Assembly (NCBI GenBank): GCA_933207985.1
Contig: OW240920.1
Location: forward strand, 149,184,659 to 149,248,658
Origin: Pelobates cultripes
Lineage: Eukaryota; Chordata; Amphibia; Anura; Pelobatidae
Direction of reading: 5' to 3'
DNA length: 64,000 nt
Shown in pieces: positions 22,691-33,995 of the stretch. Numbering within the stretch: position 1 is the first letter of the stretch; the number at the start of each line of letters is the position of its first letter. The translations under genes were made by a program, and so were the position numbers. The notes under the pieces are model-generated. The model searched no databases. It had not been told where the DNA came from and worked only from the letters and a program-made list of their open reading frames with translations.

Positions 22691-23045
22691 TGACGTTAGC
22701 GTCCTTGTCCTTTACTCTCATTTTCTGCAGATCCTCTTTTATCTCTTTGAAACAATTTATGTCTTCTGTTATATGTATGAGCTGAGCGTCCAGCCCTTTT
22801 TGGAAATTTATTTTCAGTTCCTCTTTGATTTGTAAGAGTTGAGAGTTCCGATCTTTATGTACATTTACTTTAGATATGTGGAGGATTTGCTGGACTTGTT
22901 TGGGTGTTTGTCTTAATTATAGATCTTGGTCTTGCATTACTGATGCATTGGAGTCTTGGCTTACTGAACTATCCAATTTTTCCATCATTCTTATATTTTG
23001 GAGAGAAAACATTGACACCAGTGTTTTGTCTTTTGCTGTTCAAGT
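22691..23045 (-). pseudogene. L1-Tx1 ORF1 coiled-coil part
   Basis: The minus strand gives HISKVNVHKDRNSQLLQIKE, then ELKINFQKGLDAQLIHITED and INCFKEIKEDLQKMRVKDKD, a heptad-rich coiled coil. It is continued by NINNIEKELKETKEQMN at 20965-20907 across the inserted L1 3' end. Confidence 0.6.
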
Positions 23046-23060
23046 ATCTTGCCTTTTCTC

Positions 23061-23122
<62 letters not shown>
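23061..23122 (+). repeat. Poly-T tract (about 62 bases)
   Basis: An uninterrupted T run followed by pyrimidine-rich sequence to about 23330. It could be the poly-A tail of a minus-strand retro-insertion. The long poly-Phe open frames are artefacts. Confidence 0.9.
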
Positions 23123-23123
<1 letters not shown>

Positions 23124-23678
23124 TATCTGTTTGACTTCATTTCCTTTTTTTGCCATTTTCTCCTGTTATCTCTCTTATTCTCTACTTTTAATTTTTTGCT
23201 TAATTTCTCTTCTATTTATTCTTCCGTTTATTTTTTTTTTTAACTTTTCTCTTCCCTTTCCTTCCTTCTTCCCCCCTTCTTTCTCCTTCCTAATTCTGGT
23301 TATCCTTTGTTTCAAAATTGAGATACAGCAAGTACAGTCCCCAACAGTATTTATGACCACATAAAAAAAAAAGTTAAGACATTTTAGTAAAAAAGAACAG
23401 TATTTGATCTTACTTTGCTCAGAGTTGCTTTGTTTATTTATATGTTCGTAGCATGTGAAACCATGTAATAAGTTGTGAGAGGCTTATTAGATACCAGTGC
23501 TATCCTGAATATCCAGGAATAATGTTTGTTGCACCAACCAGGCCTATTTTTTTTTATATAGGAAAGTATTACTGGAACAGTATTACAATGTTAAAGCTCT
23601 TTGTTTTCTTTCCTTCCCAATCCCCCCTGTTTTTTTGGACTCACGGTTTTGATACTTTTAGGCTGTTATATGATAGAG

Positions 23679-24633
23679 CAGCGGTTCCCAAACTGTGTAC
23701 TGTGACAGGCACACAGGGGAGAGCCTCCCTCTCCCTGTCCGGCTCTGCAGGATCTCCCTCTCTGGCCCGCTAGCAATGTAATGCGGTCAGGGAGGGAGGG
23801 AGGGAGAGATGACCCAGGGGAGCTCTAACCTGCAGCTCCGCTGGGTTCTACTCTCGCGAGCTTGGAGTGTTGCCAAAATAATTATATATTTTTTTTAATA
23901 AAAAAAAGTATATATTTATCTGCCCTCCTACCCCCACAGACCAACAATACCTCCCCCCATACACACAAACTGCCCCCCACACACTGTCCACCTCACACAA
24001 CCTGCTCCCCCACACACATACTGTACCCCTCACACAACCTGCCCCCCCACACACTGTCCACCTCACACACATACTGTACCCCTCAAACACAACCTGCCCC
24101 ACACACTGTCCACCTCACACAACCTGCCCCCACACACAATGTACCCCTCATGCCCAAACTGCCCCACATACACACGCACACATACAGCATCCTTCACAAA
24201 CAATGCTCCCCGCGCACACATTGAACCCCTCACACACAGTGTGCATCCCACACACACACACACACACACATATTGCATTCATCAGACACTACTGCCCCTA
24301 TCTAATTCTACAGCCCCTATCCTGGCAAATCCCAGGTAAGTTGTCAAACTGTTCTGACTGCTTACTCTGGGAGGGCACTACAGGCACCATAACCACTACA
24401 ACATGCTGTAGTGTTTTTTGTGCCTGGACTGTTTCATAATCTGTCAGTGCCCCTCCCAAGATTAGGTTCTGTATCTGCGCTTGAATGGCAAGCATTTCTG
24501 CCAAACATGGGCCCAGTATATGCCACTGCGCTGTACACATATACAACTTAGGAAATTATTTTAACTTGGGGCGCCTTGGAAAAATATTGAAATATTAAGG
24601 GTGCCTTATACCCAAAAAGTTTGGGAACCACTG
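23679..24633. mobile_element. Non-autonomous hAT (Charlie-like) element
   Basis: The ends are CAGCGGTTCCCAAACTGTG and the inverse of CAGTGGTTCCCAAACTTTTT. The flanks are TGATAGAG and TGTAAGAG (6 of 8 match). No transposase. A CACACACTGTCCACCTCACA minisatellite lies inside. Confidence 0.78.
23930..24275. repeat. CACAC-rich minisatellite inside the hAT
   Basis: Units of about 30-34 bases built on CCCCACACACTGTCCACCTC and CACACAACCTGCCCC, with a CA run at 24250-24270. Confidence 0.85.
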
Positions 24634-26549
24634 TGTAAGAGTCTCCATTTATTTTGCTGCAGCCATGGTGCACCAGCCAGTTCTCTGTGGATTCCGAGCC
24701 CTCTTTGTAGTGTACCTCTTTCCTTCCATGTGGCGCTTAACCTTAAAGGTCTGTGTGTCTCGGCACTTCTGAGCTCCTTCCTCTTGGGTCTCCTAATCTC
24801 TCATCTGCTTCCAATGCCCCAGTTTTGTTACATGAGGGTTGGACTGTTTGCAGGACTCTCTCTGCACTTTTTCCTTTCTCTGCACTGTCAATCTGGAACA
24901 GCTAAAGGTATGCTCGTTCACCAGCGAACCTCGTAACACTCAGCCCCTTTGCGTCTTACATCACACGTTGAAGCATTACTGATAATAAAAGCAATTTTAG
25001 ACCTATAGGTGGACCTTCTATAGGTGGGGCATTGAAAACCCTGCACAGTCAGAGTAATCTTCACTTGTGTATCAGGGGCAAGTTGAACGCGTGACTTAGG
25101 CAGCTTAGATGTCTAATATCAATTCTGTGCAAAAAAAATACATCTGTCGTCAGTGCACTAGCCACAGATGTAATGAGCTTCTCCCTTGCAAGCAGTACCT
25201 CCCCCCCCCCCAGACTCCCTATGGTGACACTAATAAGCGTTTTCCCCTCCCCTAATGGATGCACCTAAACCGCTCTAAACCGGTGTCTAATCAAATGCTT
25301 GTCAAAACAGAGCCCGTTTATAATACGAAGTGATTAATCGCCCCAAAGCTGGCACAGATCTTCATTTGGGGTACTGCTGTACTTGTCGCCAGTGGTGGAA
25401 TAGAGCAGCTCTGGCTTGGTGATTAATTGGTTGTGTGAAAACACAGATGAATATGCAATGTGTCTACTTCCTACAAATATATATACTTATTGGATTCACT
25501 TTTAAAGCTGCATTGCCAGCATGGCTAATTTGGCAAAGGTTTAGTTTTAAAACCGAAATTCACTGCTTGCAATATTTGTCCCAAAGCTTCCAAAAAATGC
25601 ATTGCAATCCTACACATAACTGAATCTGATTAGCATTAATTTCCTTTTTTGCACTAATTGTGTAGAAGTTATTATGAGCAAAACTATTTAGATAATAGGA
25701 TGATAACTAGTATACATATATGGTATCAGAAGAAACATGTCCTTTAAAATAACGGGATATGTTTCGTATGGGTGCACTTAAAGTGTCAAAAATTCTCCAT
25801 CCTGGAAGGGTTATTTGACTGTGTTTTACTATTAATAGGAATTTGGACTGGAATGGTCTGTCCAGGCTGGGCATTTTCCAAAAGAACATTTAGAAAGATT
25901 AACACATCATATTATCCCCTGTAGTGTTTTTTAGGTAACTTTACTAGTATTTATTTGGTTAACTTTGGTTTGTATAGTCGCTGCACAACATTATGTACCC
26001 CACTACCTTTTCCATCTTCATATACTCCCAAACACTAGCCTTTACACACCTCTATACACCTCTGGCCCACCCAACTTTGTTTGTGCTCAATTTACTCCTT
26101 TCCCGGAACCCAAATTCCCACGCTTCCCCAACATAATGTACCCTCCCTGCACCTCTATACCCCTCTCCCCTGCACTCAACCTCTTGTGTTTCTAACACTT
26201 TGAACCCCTGCTAATCAACTAAATCCATCTCCCCTGAACTCCTGTGTTTCATAACCATCTCCCCCCCATACCCAACTATCTGTGTGCTCCCCCATTTAAA
26301 TATATCCTCTCACCCCTTTCCCATGCCACCTTGGCCTGGCCACACATCGCTTACATTATGTTTGGAGTCACGCTGACACACAGGCTAATGAGAGATCAGC
26401 TTTGTGCATCTCTACTAACACGTAGGCATGGTGGGGGCCCTCCAATAACCTCCTTTTACGGACTGGCAGTGAATTACAATGCTCTGTAAAGAGATACAAA
26501 TACTCTGATATAAGGGTTCCTGAGACATCTTTGTACCCCCCACTCTCAC
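24634..26549. other. was: was intron 1 near exon 1, no gene recognised
   Basis: Mostly unique-looking sequence. A pyrimidine-rich CCCTCCCC tract lies around 25960-26300. No exon with family motifs was found on either strand. Confidence 0.45.
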
Positions 26550-26663
26550 CAGACACTTTCTCCCCAGTAGCTGGAACAACTTCTGGTTTTCATGGGGTTG
26601 GAGTAGCTTGGATGGAACATTGTCCTGGAGTCGGGACGTGCTCTTGGACCCTGCTCTGCTCAT
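26550..26663 (-). CDS. was: was (WASP) coding exon 1, start codon and N-terminus
   Basis: WASP is a haematopoietic actin-nucleation promoting factor that links Cdc42 and WIP to the Arp2/3 complex in the cytoplasm. This exon reads 38 codons from ATG (26663-26661) to a GT donor at 26549-26548. It holds a short Ser/Arg/Lys-rich leader and then the start of the WH1 domain: HENQKLFQLLGRKCL at residues 24-38, where human WASP has HENQRLFEMLGRKCL. N-WASP differs clearly here, so WASP is favoured. The start is chosen because it is the first ATG before the conserved block and gives a leader of similar length to the human one. The exon ends in phase 0 and joins exon 2 in frame. A TATATC motif lies 25-30 bases upstream of the ATG, and a CTGCAG that could be a splice acceptor lies a little further up, so a 5' UTR exon is possible. 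Only four exons are in the window. Confidence 0.93.
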
Positions 26664-26769
26664 ACCTAGTTCTGGATTTCTCTTACGATATAAAAGGGGA
26701 ACTTCTGCAGAAAAACTGAACGGAAACTGCTTCACCACAAGCTGGGGGAGGGGGTAAGCAGCAGGCTAG

Positions 26770-27560
26770 CTAGTGTCAAGAGGAACTTGTAGAGAGCTAA
26801 TTATGACAAACTCTATATTGGAACTGACGACTTTCACATACAGGAGAATCCAACGTAGTGATTTGTAAAGTTGGATATAACAAAGATAACTAGTCTTGGG
26901 GATGATAATAGATGGATGCATAACATAGATCATTCTGCTGGGTTGAGCAATAGGGGACAATATGGTAGTAACTGGTGAATATATTCTTACTGAAAACTAC
27001 TAACTGGGCCAATCAAACATCAACCTTGCATGAGTAGTGGGATAACTAGTAATCAGGATGTTTAACCAGCGCTGGACAATAATCAAGAGAACAATGGGCT
27101 TTAGATTACTAGTGTTTGGGAAAAATTTAGTTATTTAACTAGTAATAGGTGAAGATAGGATAATAATTAGTAAAAGAGATGTAAACAGGTGCCTAGTAAA
27201 GTGGAAAGACAAATAGTAATGATAACTAGTATTGCTGAAAGAGACAATGAAATGGTAGATTTTTAACTTATTTGACTAATAATAGTAACAGCCAAATAAT
27301 GGTGTCACAGCAACTAGTTAAGTAGCAGAAGCTAGAGAGGTTAGCCATGTAAATAGGTAACTAGTCCTGAGATAAACAGGTTTTGTTTGTCATATCACTA
27401 GACAGAGGGAATTAAATATTGACAAGAAACTAGTTATGGCAAAGGTTAGGATTACACCTCCATAACGAATAACAATGAAGGTTAGCGGTATCTAGTCACA
27501 GCATAGTTACCCAGTTAATCAGCAAGGATGAACATTAAAGTGGTAATTAGACATTGGCAA
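26770..27560. repeat. Decayed tandem repeat with AACTAGT motif
   Basis: The heptamer AACTAGT, or a one-base variant, recurs at about 26889, 27053, 27133, 27228, 27313, 27355 and 27430, mostly at multiples of about 40-45 bases. GATAA, GGTGAATA and AATAATAG words recur around it. I infer an old minisatellite decayed beyond clear periodicity, located upstream of was. Confidence 0.35.
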
Positions 27561-27574
27561 ATTGGCAAGTTACA

Positions 27575-28125
27575 TAGTTACATATATAGTTATTGTCAGG
27601 ATTACAAGTTGATCCAGCACGCAGTACTGTGTCACACCAAGGACTAAGGATAACGTATAACCGGACCTTAGAATGGCCAGACTTAACATCTCTAAACATA
27701 GTCAAAATACTAGCCGAGGTCAGGGACACAGAATCAGACACAAAGATGAGGGAAAGCCAAAAGTCAAGGATACCAGATATCAGGGAAGTCAAAACAAAGT
27801 CAAATACCAGAAAATCAAGATCAGGAACGCACTCTTGGATAACCATACGCATTAAACCACAACAGGGCACAGAGCAAGAGGAGAACTGGACCTAAATACC
27901 CCTCATGTGGATCTGATTGGCTGTAACCGGCCTTTGACCCCAAAGGCAGTTACCAGGTTTCCATTTGCATGATTGCTGCTCAGCAAAAACCCTCCTGAGG
28001 ATTTGATTGCTGCTCGGCACAACTTTTCCTGTCAGGACAGTAATGTTGCTTGGCACAACTTTTTCAGTCAGGACAGTAAATGCCATTAACCACATTTTTA
28101 TGTGCAGATGAATATGTGACAGTTA
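27575..28125. other. Unclassified repeat-like segment
   Basis: Moderately open on both strands, without recognisable domains. Internal near-repeats occur (TTGCTGCTCAGCA / TTGCTGCTCGGCACAACTTTT / TTGCTTGGCACAACTTTTTC at 27970-28060). Probably a transposon fragment. Confidence 0.3.
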
Positions 28126-28129
28126 TACA

Positions 28130-28962
28130 GCTAGTTCAGCCTTCCTCACATTTGTTTTTGCTGTTGATCCAAAAGAAGGCAAAAAAACCTAGTCTGAAGA
28201 GCTTCCAATTTTGCAACAAACTAGGAAAAAATTCCTTCTTGACCCCAAAATAGCAGTCAGATGTCTCCTTGGATCAGGCAGCTATTATCCCACTAATTAG
28301 AAATTATATCCCTGTATGTTATGTTTTTTGCAAGTATTTATCTAATTGCAGTTTAAACATCTGTATAGACTCTGACAAAACCACCTCTTCAGGCAGAGAA
28401 TTCCATATCCTTATTGTTCTTACTGTAAAAAAAACTTTTCTTTGCCTTAGATGAAATCTCCTTTCTTCCAGCCTAAATGTGTGACCTCGTGTCCTATGCA
28501 TAGCCCTGTTTATGAATAGATTTCCAGATAATGGTTTGTACTGGCCCCAAATATATTTGTATAATGTAATCATATCCCCTCTCAAGCGCCGTTTTTCCAA
28601 ACTAAAGTGATTTACATTTTTAACCTTTCTTCGTAACTAAAATGCTCCATTCCTTTTATCAATTCTGTAGCTTGTCTCTGCACTTTTTCTAGTGCCATGA
28701 TATCCTTCTTTAGAACAGGTGCCCAAAATTGCACAGCATATTCAAGGTGTGGTCTTACCAGCGATTTTTTAAAGAGGCAAAATTATATTTTCATCCCGAG
28801 AATTTATGCCCCTATTTATACATGACAAAATCTTACTGGCCCTAGCAACTGCAGATTGACATTGCATATTGCTGCCTAATTTGTTGTCTATAACAATTCC
28901 CAAATCCTTCTCATGTGTGGTTATCCCTAATTCACTACCATTTAGGGTGTAAATTGCTTGGT
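28130..28962 (-). pseudogene. CR1/L2-like LINE, RT C-terminal end
   Basis: The minus strand reads YTLNGSELGITTHEKDLGIV, then SAVARASKILSCINRGI, a frame change near 28770, and [19 protein letters not shown] sequence. It continues with LEKRRLRGDMITLYKYIWG, HTFRLEERRFHLRQRKVFF and RIWNSLPEEVV. This is the post-RT segment shared by CR1 and L2 LINEs (RRxRGDMI, FxxRxxxxWNSLPEEVV). It is 5'-truncated and frameshifted. Confidence 0.8.
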
Positions 28963-29146
28963 AGTGGACGCATTGAATAGCCTTAGAGCTGAAGTGGTAG
29001 ATATTAACACAGTGAAACAGTTTAAGCATGCGTGGGATAGGCATAAGGCTATCCTAACTATAAGATAAGGCCAGGGACTAATGATTTAGTATTTAAAAAA
29101 TTGGGCAGACTAGATGGGCCGTCACTTATCTGCCGTCACTTTCTAT
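28963..29146 (+). mobile_element. LINE 3' tail fragment, opposite strand
   Basis: The plus strand reads ALNSLRAEVVDINTVKQFKH followed by AWDRHKAILTIR, then GGGCAGACTAGATGGGCCG and TTATCTGCCGTCAC. This is the familiar 3' end of anuran L2/CR1-like LINEs. It abuts the minus-strand LINE at 28962, so one inserted into or was joined to the other. Confidence 0.65.
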
Positions 29147-32050
29147 GTGAATGGAGGACAGAGAGGTAGGTCGTTATAGATCACTAGTGATGGTGAATGG
29201 AGGACAGAGAGGTAGGTCATTATAGATCACTAGTGATGGTGAATGGAGGACAGAGAGGTAGGTCGTTATAGATCACTAGTGATGGTGAATGGAGGACAGA
29301 GAGGTAGGTCGTTATAGATCACTAGTGATGGTGAATGGAGGACAGAGAGGTAGGTCGTTATAGGTCACTAGTGATGGTGAATGGAAGACAGAGGTGGATC
29401 ATTATAGATCACTAGTGATGGTGAATGGAGGACAGAGAGGTAGTTTGTTATAGATCACTAGTGATGGTGAATGGAGGACAGAGAGGTAGGTCATTATAGA
29501 TCACTAGTGATGGTGAATGGAGGACAGAGAGGTAGATCATTATAGATCACTAGTGATGGTGAATGGGGGACAGAGAGGTAGGTCATTATAGATCACTAGT
29601 GATGGTGAATGGAGGACAGAGAGGTAGGTCATTATAGATCACTAGTGATGGTGAATGGAGGATAGAGAAGTAGGTCATTATAGATCACTAGTGATGGTGA
29701 ATGGAGGACAGAGAGGTAGATCATTATAGCTCACTAGTGATGGTGAATGGAGGACAGAGAGGTAGATCATTATAGATCACTAGTGATGGTGAATGGAGGA
29801 CAGAGAGGTAGGTCATTATTGATCACTAGTGATGGTGAATGGAGGACAGAGAGGTAGGTCATTATAGATCACTAGTGATGGTGAATGGAGGACAGAGAGG
29901 TAGATCATTATAGATCACTAGTGATGGTGAATGGAGGACAGAGAGGTAGGTCATTATAGATCACTAGTGATGGTGAATGGAGGACAGAGAGGTAGGTCAT
30001 TATAGATCACTAATGATGGTGAATGGAGGACAGAAAGGTAGGTCATTATAGATCACTAGTGATGGTGAATGGAGGACAGAGAGGTAGATCATTATAGATC
30101 ACTAGTGATGGTGAATGGAGGACAGAGAGGTAGGTCATTATAGATCACTAGTGATGGTGAATGGAGGACAGAGAGGTAGATCATTATAGATCACTAGTGA
30201 TGGTGAATGGAGGACAGAGAGGTAGGTCATTATAGATCACTAGTGATGGTGAATGGAGGACAGAGAGGTAGGTCATTATAGATCACTGATGATGGTGAAT
30301 GGAGGACAGAGAGGTAGGTCATTATAGATCACTAGTGATGGTGAATGGAGGACAGAGAGGTAGGTCATTATAGATCACTAGTGATGGTGAATGGAGGACA
30401 GAGAGGTAGGTCATTATAGATCACTAGTGATGGTGAATGGAGGACAGAGAGGTAGGTCATTATAGATCACTAGTGATGGTGAATGGAGGACAGAGAGGTA
30501 GATCATTTGGATCACTAATGATAGTGAATGGAGGACAGAGAGGTAGGTCGTTATAGGTCACTAGTGATGGTGAATGGAAGACAGAGGTGGATCATTATAG
30601 ATCACTAGTGATGGTGGAGGACAGAGAGGTAGGTCATTATAGATCACTAGTGATGGTGAATGGAGGACAGAGAGGTAGATCATTATAGATCACTGATGAT
30701 GGTGAATGGAGAACAGAGAGGTAGGTCATTATAGATCACTAGTGATGGTGAATGGAGGACAGAGAGGTAGGTCGTTATAGATCACTAGTGATGGTGAATG
30801 GAGGACAGAGAGGTAGGTCATTATAGATCACTAGTGATGGTGAATGGAGGACAGAGAGGTAGGTCAATATAGATCACTAGTGATGGTGAATGGAGGACAG
30901 AGAGGTAGATCATTATAGATCACTGATGATGGTGAATGGAGGACAGAGAGGTAGGTTGTTATAGGTCACTAGTGATGGTGAATGGAAGACAGAGGTGGAT
31001 CATTATAGATCACTAGTGATGGTGAATGGAGGACAGAGAGGTAGATCATTATAGATCACTAATGATGGTGAATGGAGGACAGAGAGGTAGGTCATTATAG
31101 ATCACTAGTGATGGTGAATGGAGGACAGAGAGGTAGATCATTATAGATCACTAGTGATGGTGAATGGAGGACAGAGAGGTAGGTCATTATAGATCACTAG
31201 TGATGGTGAATGGAGGACAGAGAGGTAGGTCATTATAGATCACTAGTGATGGTGAATGGAGGACAGAGAGGTAGATCATTATAGATCACTAGTGATGGTG
31301 AATGGAGGACAGAGAGGTAGTCATTATAGATCACTAGTGATGGTGAATGGAGGACAGAGAGGTAGGTCATTATTGATCACTAGTGATGGTGAATGGAGGA
31401 CAGAGAGGTAGGTCATTATAGATCACTAGTGATGGTGAATGGAGGACAGAGAGGTAGGTCGTTATAGATCACTAGTGATGGTGAATGGAGGACAGAGAGG
31501 TAGGTCATTATAGATCACTAGTGATGGTGAATGGAGGACAGAGAGGTAGGTCATTATAGATCACTAGTGATGGTGAATGGAGGACAGAGAGGTAGGTCAT
31601 TATAGATCACTAGTGATGGTGAATGGAGGACAGAGAGGTAGGTCATTATAGATCACTAGTGATGGTGAATGGAGGACAGAGAGGTAGATCATTATAGATC
31701 ACTAGTGATGGTGAATGGAGGACAGAGAGGTAGATCATTATAGATCACTAGTGATGGTGAATGGAGGACAGAGAGGTAGATCATTATAGATCACTAGTGA
31801 CGGTGAATGGAGGACAGAGAGGTAGATCATTATAGATCACTAGTGATGGTGAATGGAGGACAGAGAGGTAGGTCATTATAGGTCACTAGTGATGGTGAAT
31901 GGAGGACAGAGAGGTAGGTCATTATAGATCACTAGTGATGGTGAATGGAGGACAGAGAGGTAGATCATTATAGATCACTAATGATGGTGAATGGAGGACA
32001 GAGAGGTAGGTCGTTATAGATCACTTGTGATCGTTAACGGAGGACCGAGG
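29147..32050. repeat. 46-bp minisatellite, about 63 copies
   Basis: Each unit has GTGATGGTGAATGGAGGACA, GAGAGGTAGGTCATTATA and GATCACTA. The unit junction makes the 12-base palindrome ATCACTAGTGAT. Variant units (AGATCATT for GGTCATT, a shortened GAAGACAGAGGTGGATCATT form) recur in blocks, showing segmental duplication. The array lies between the slc38a5-like polyadenylation signal and was. Confidence 0.97.
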
Positions 32051-32174
32051 TAGGTCGTTACTGGCAGTGGGGGAGCTGGTTTTAAACCAAGGATTGGGCA
32101 CTCGATACGGAGCACATTTCTCCTTGTGTTAACAGAAACCTTCACACATTTTCTAGACGCGGTGTTAATAATGA

Positions 32175-33025
32175 CCAGTACAGAAGGTTAAAATGACAGA
32201 ATTTATTAACCTTTTCCTGTCTGGCTTACAATGTGTATTGCTGAGCCAGGCTTCATACAGTATTTCTCCCTCCACACTGCATTGGAGTGTGTAACCCAGG
32301 AGGGGGCGCAATGAGTTCCCAACGTGTGGAAATCCGACTTTTCACAGTGATCATAGAGATGGCACGTGGCTCCCCAAAGCAGGGAACCAGCTGCACTATA
32401 CAGCTCTGTGGAGTATGACCATGGACCTGTAACAGTCGGTTCTGCTGTTCAGCAAGAAGTTAGTACCCAGCGGTCCTCAAGGACAGGGCTTCCCAGAACA
32501 AACAGTCCATGATTTACACTCCTTATACCAGGAACAATAGAGGATGAAGCGGTTTCTGTTGTGTACAGATACTTGGTATCACTATACAGTGCAGCATGGT
32601 ACTAGTAAATCTGCTGCAGTGTCCTCTCGTAGAGAGCAGTTACCTAACCCCTTATCCCATGGGGTGGGGGCCGGTGAGGTAGCTACACTGTGATTGGATG
32701 AAACGCTGGCTTACAGGGGTAGGGGACAAGCTTGGCTTCCCAACAGAGAGCTAAGCTATGGGGGGCTGATTGCATAGTGCTAAATGTGGTCCCTGGGGTG
32801 ACAAGGAAGCAGCCAGTAGTATGATTGCGCCCCCCAGAGAACTTCCTGCAGCACATGGACGGGATGTGAGGGCACGTATGGCTTGTATTTGACTTTCTGC
32901 CCCTCCCTCCCCATCGGTGAGCAGCTCCTGGTCTCACAACCAATGGTTACTCTTTGTGACATCACAGGTCCCAGGAGTGCTCTCCTAATGTCAGTGTCCA
33001 TGGGGAGAAAGGGGGCAGGGGTAGG
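32175..33025 (-). other. slc38a5: slc38a5-like 3' UTR (predicted)
   Basis: The sequence from the TAA at 33026 down to the first good AATAAA (32207-32202 on the minus strand) is unlike the flanking tandem repeat and shows no transposon signature. A 3' UTR of about 0.85 kb is inferred. The 46-bp minisatellite begins only about 130 bases beyond it. Confidence 0.55.
32202..32207 (-). terminator. slc38a5: Polyadenylation signal AATAAA of slc38a5-like
   Basis: A canonical AATAAA is read on the minus strand about 0.82 kb after the stop codon. Cleavage is expected about 15-30 bases further on, near 32175-32187. Inferred only; no transcript evidence is available. Confidence 0.5.
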
Positions 33026-33130
33026 TTAGTGCCCTCCGACATTGCTCTTCCCAGTCGTCACCCAGTCCACAATGATGAAACTCAGGCTCATTATCATGAA
33101 GACAAAACCAAGAGACGCGAACAGGGCAGC
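33026..33130 (-). CDS. slc38a5: slc38a5-like terminal coding exon
   Basis: The exon has 34 codons plus TAA (33028-33026), with acceptor ATTACAG. It encodes the last membrane helix, ASLGFVFMIMSLSFIIVDW, and a short polar tail ending VGGH. A short terminal Gly-His tail is typical of system-N members. The six exons seen encode 194 residues, about the C-terminal two fifths of a family protein. The intron before it (33131-33891) carries a 38-bp minisatellite. Confidence 0.94.
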   Translation of the reverse strand, partial: AALFASLGFVFMIMSLSFIIVDWVTTGKSNVGGH

Positions 33131-33149
33131 CTGTAATGAAAAAGGAGAG

Positions 33150-33835
33150 GGGGAGATTACAGAGGCAGTTAATGGTTTAACAGTGAAGGAGGTGGGGGAG
33201 GCAGTTAATGGGGTAACAGTGAAGGATGTGCAGGAGGCAGTTAATGGGGAACGGTGAAGGAGGTCGGGGTAGTTAATTGGGAAACAGGAGGTGGTGGGGG
33301 ACAGTTAATAGGAAGACAGTGGAGGGTATGGGGAAGGCAGTTAATGGGGTGACAGTGAAGGGGGTGTGGGGGAGGCAGTTAATGGGGTGACAGTGAAGGA
33401 GATGTGGGGGAGGCAGTTAATGGGGTGACAGTGAAGGTGGTGTGGGGGAGGCAGTTAATGGGGTGACAGTGAAGGAGATGTGGGGGAGGCAGTTAATGGG
33501 GTGACAGTGAAGGTGGTTGGGGAGGCGGTTAATGGGTTGACAGTGAAGGGGGTGGGGAAAGCAGTTTATGGGGTAACAGTGAAATAGGTGGGGAAGGTCG
33601 GCTAATTAGGAGACAGAAGGAGGTGGGGGAGGCAGTTAGTAGGGTAACAGAAGTATGTGCGGGAGGCAGTTAATGGGGAATGGTGAAGAAGGCCGGGGGT
33701 AGTTAATTGGGAAACAGGAGGTGGTGGGGGACAGTTAATAGGAAGACAGTGGAGGGTATGGGGAAGGCAGTTAATGGGGTGAAGGGTATGGGGAAGGCAA
33801 TTAATGGGGTGAAGGGGGTTATATTGACATTTTTC
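33150..33835. repeat. slc38a5: 38-bp minisatellite in the last slc38a5-like intron
   Basis: About 17 imperfect units with GGCAGTTAATGGGGTGACAG and TGAAGGAGGTGTGGGGGA. A block of several units is duplicated (33240-33330 closely matches 33680-33770). Confidence 0.9.
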
Positions 33836-33891
33836 AGGATGAAGTTAGAAGGATAAAAACTGGAGGGAGGGGCGGGGGGGAGGAGATTCAC

Positions 33892-33995
33892 CTGGATCTT
33901 TGGACGTGATGACAGCGGCTCCTTCTCATTGGGAACAATACGGATGTAGAATATACTAGGCAGGATGAAGATGAGACTAGGAGCTGATGTGGCCC
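33892..33995 (-). CDS. slc38a5: slc38a5-like exon, transmembrane helix
   Basis: The exon is 104 bases long, with acceptor CCCACAG and donor GTGAAT. It encodes GATSAPSLIFILPSIFYIRI followed by VPNEKEPLSSRPKIQ. The TSAPSLIFILPSIFY sequence places the protein in the SLC38A3/A5 (system N) branch rather than with SNAT1 or SNAT2, where this block differs. It ends in phase 0. Confidence 0.97.

Larger units (their letters stand above)
17718..23045 (-). mobile_element. L1-Tx1 LINE relic (ORF1 part) with nested insertions
   Basis: The minus strand encodes an L1 ORF1-like protein in pieces. Pieces at 23040-22690, 20965-20907 and 18599-17800 join into one coiled-coil and RRM-type protein once two later insertions are removed: a hAT-like foldback at 18600-20906 and an L1 3' end at 20966-22690. 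The Tc1/mariner at 16155 is a further insertion lower down. Confidence 0.72.

Noticed and set aside
22876..23364. Protein with a long phenylalanine run
   Set aside because: Produced by the poly-T tract; low-complexity DNA, not a gene.
26540..26740. N-WASP (WASL) instead of WASP
   Set aside because: HENQKLFQLLGRKCL and the KIQKKHRQ ending of WH1 fit WASP better than N-WASP, and the neighbouring SLC38A5-type gene matches the WAS locus.
29147..32050. CRISPR-like array of regular repeats
   Set aside because: Units are directly tandem with no unique spacers, in a vertebrate genome; it is a minisatellite. The same applies to the arrays at 35, 37-43 and 63 kb.
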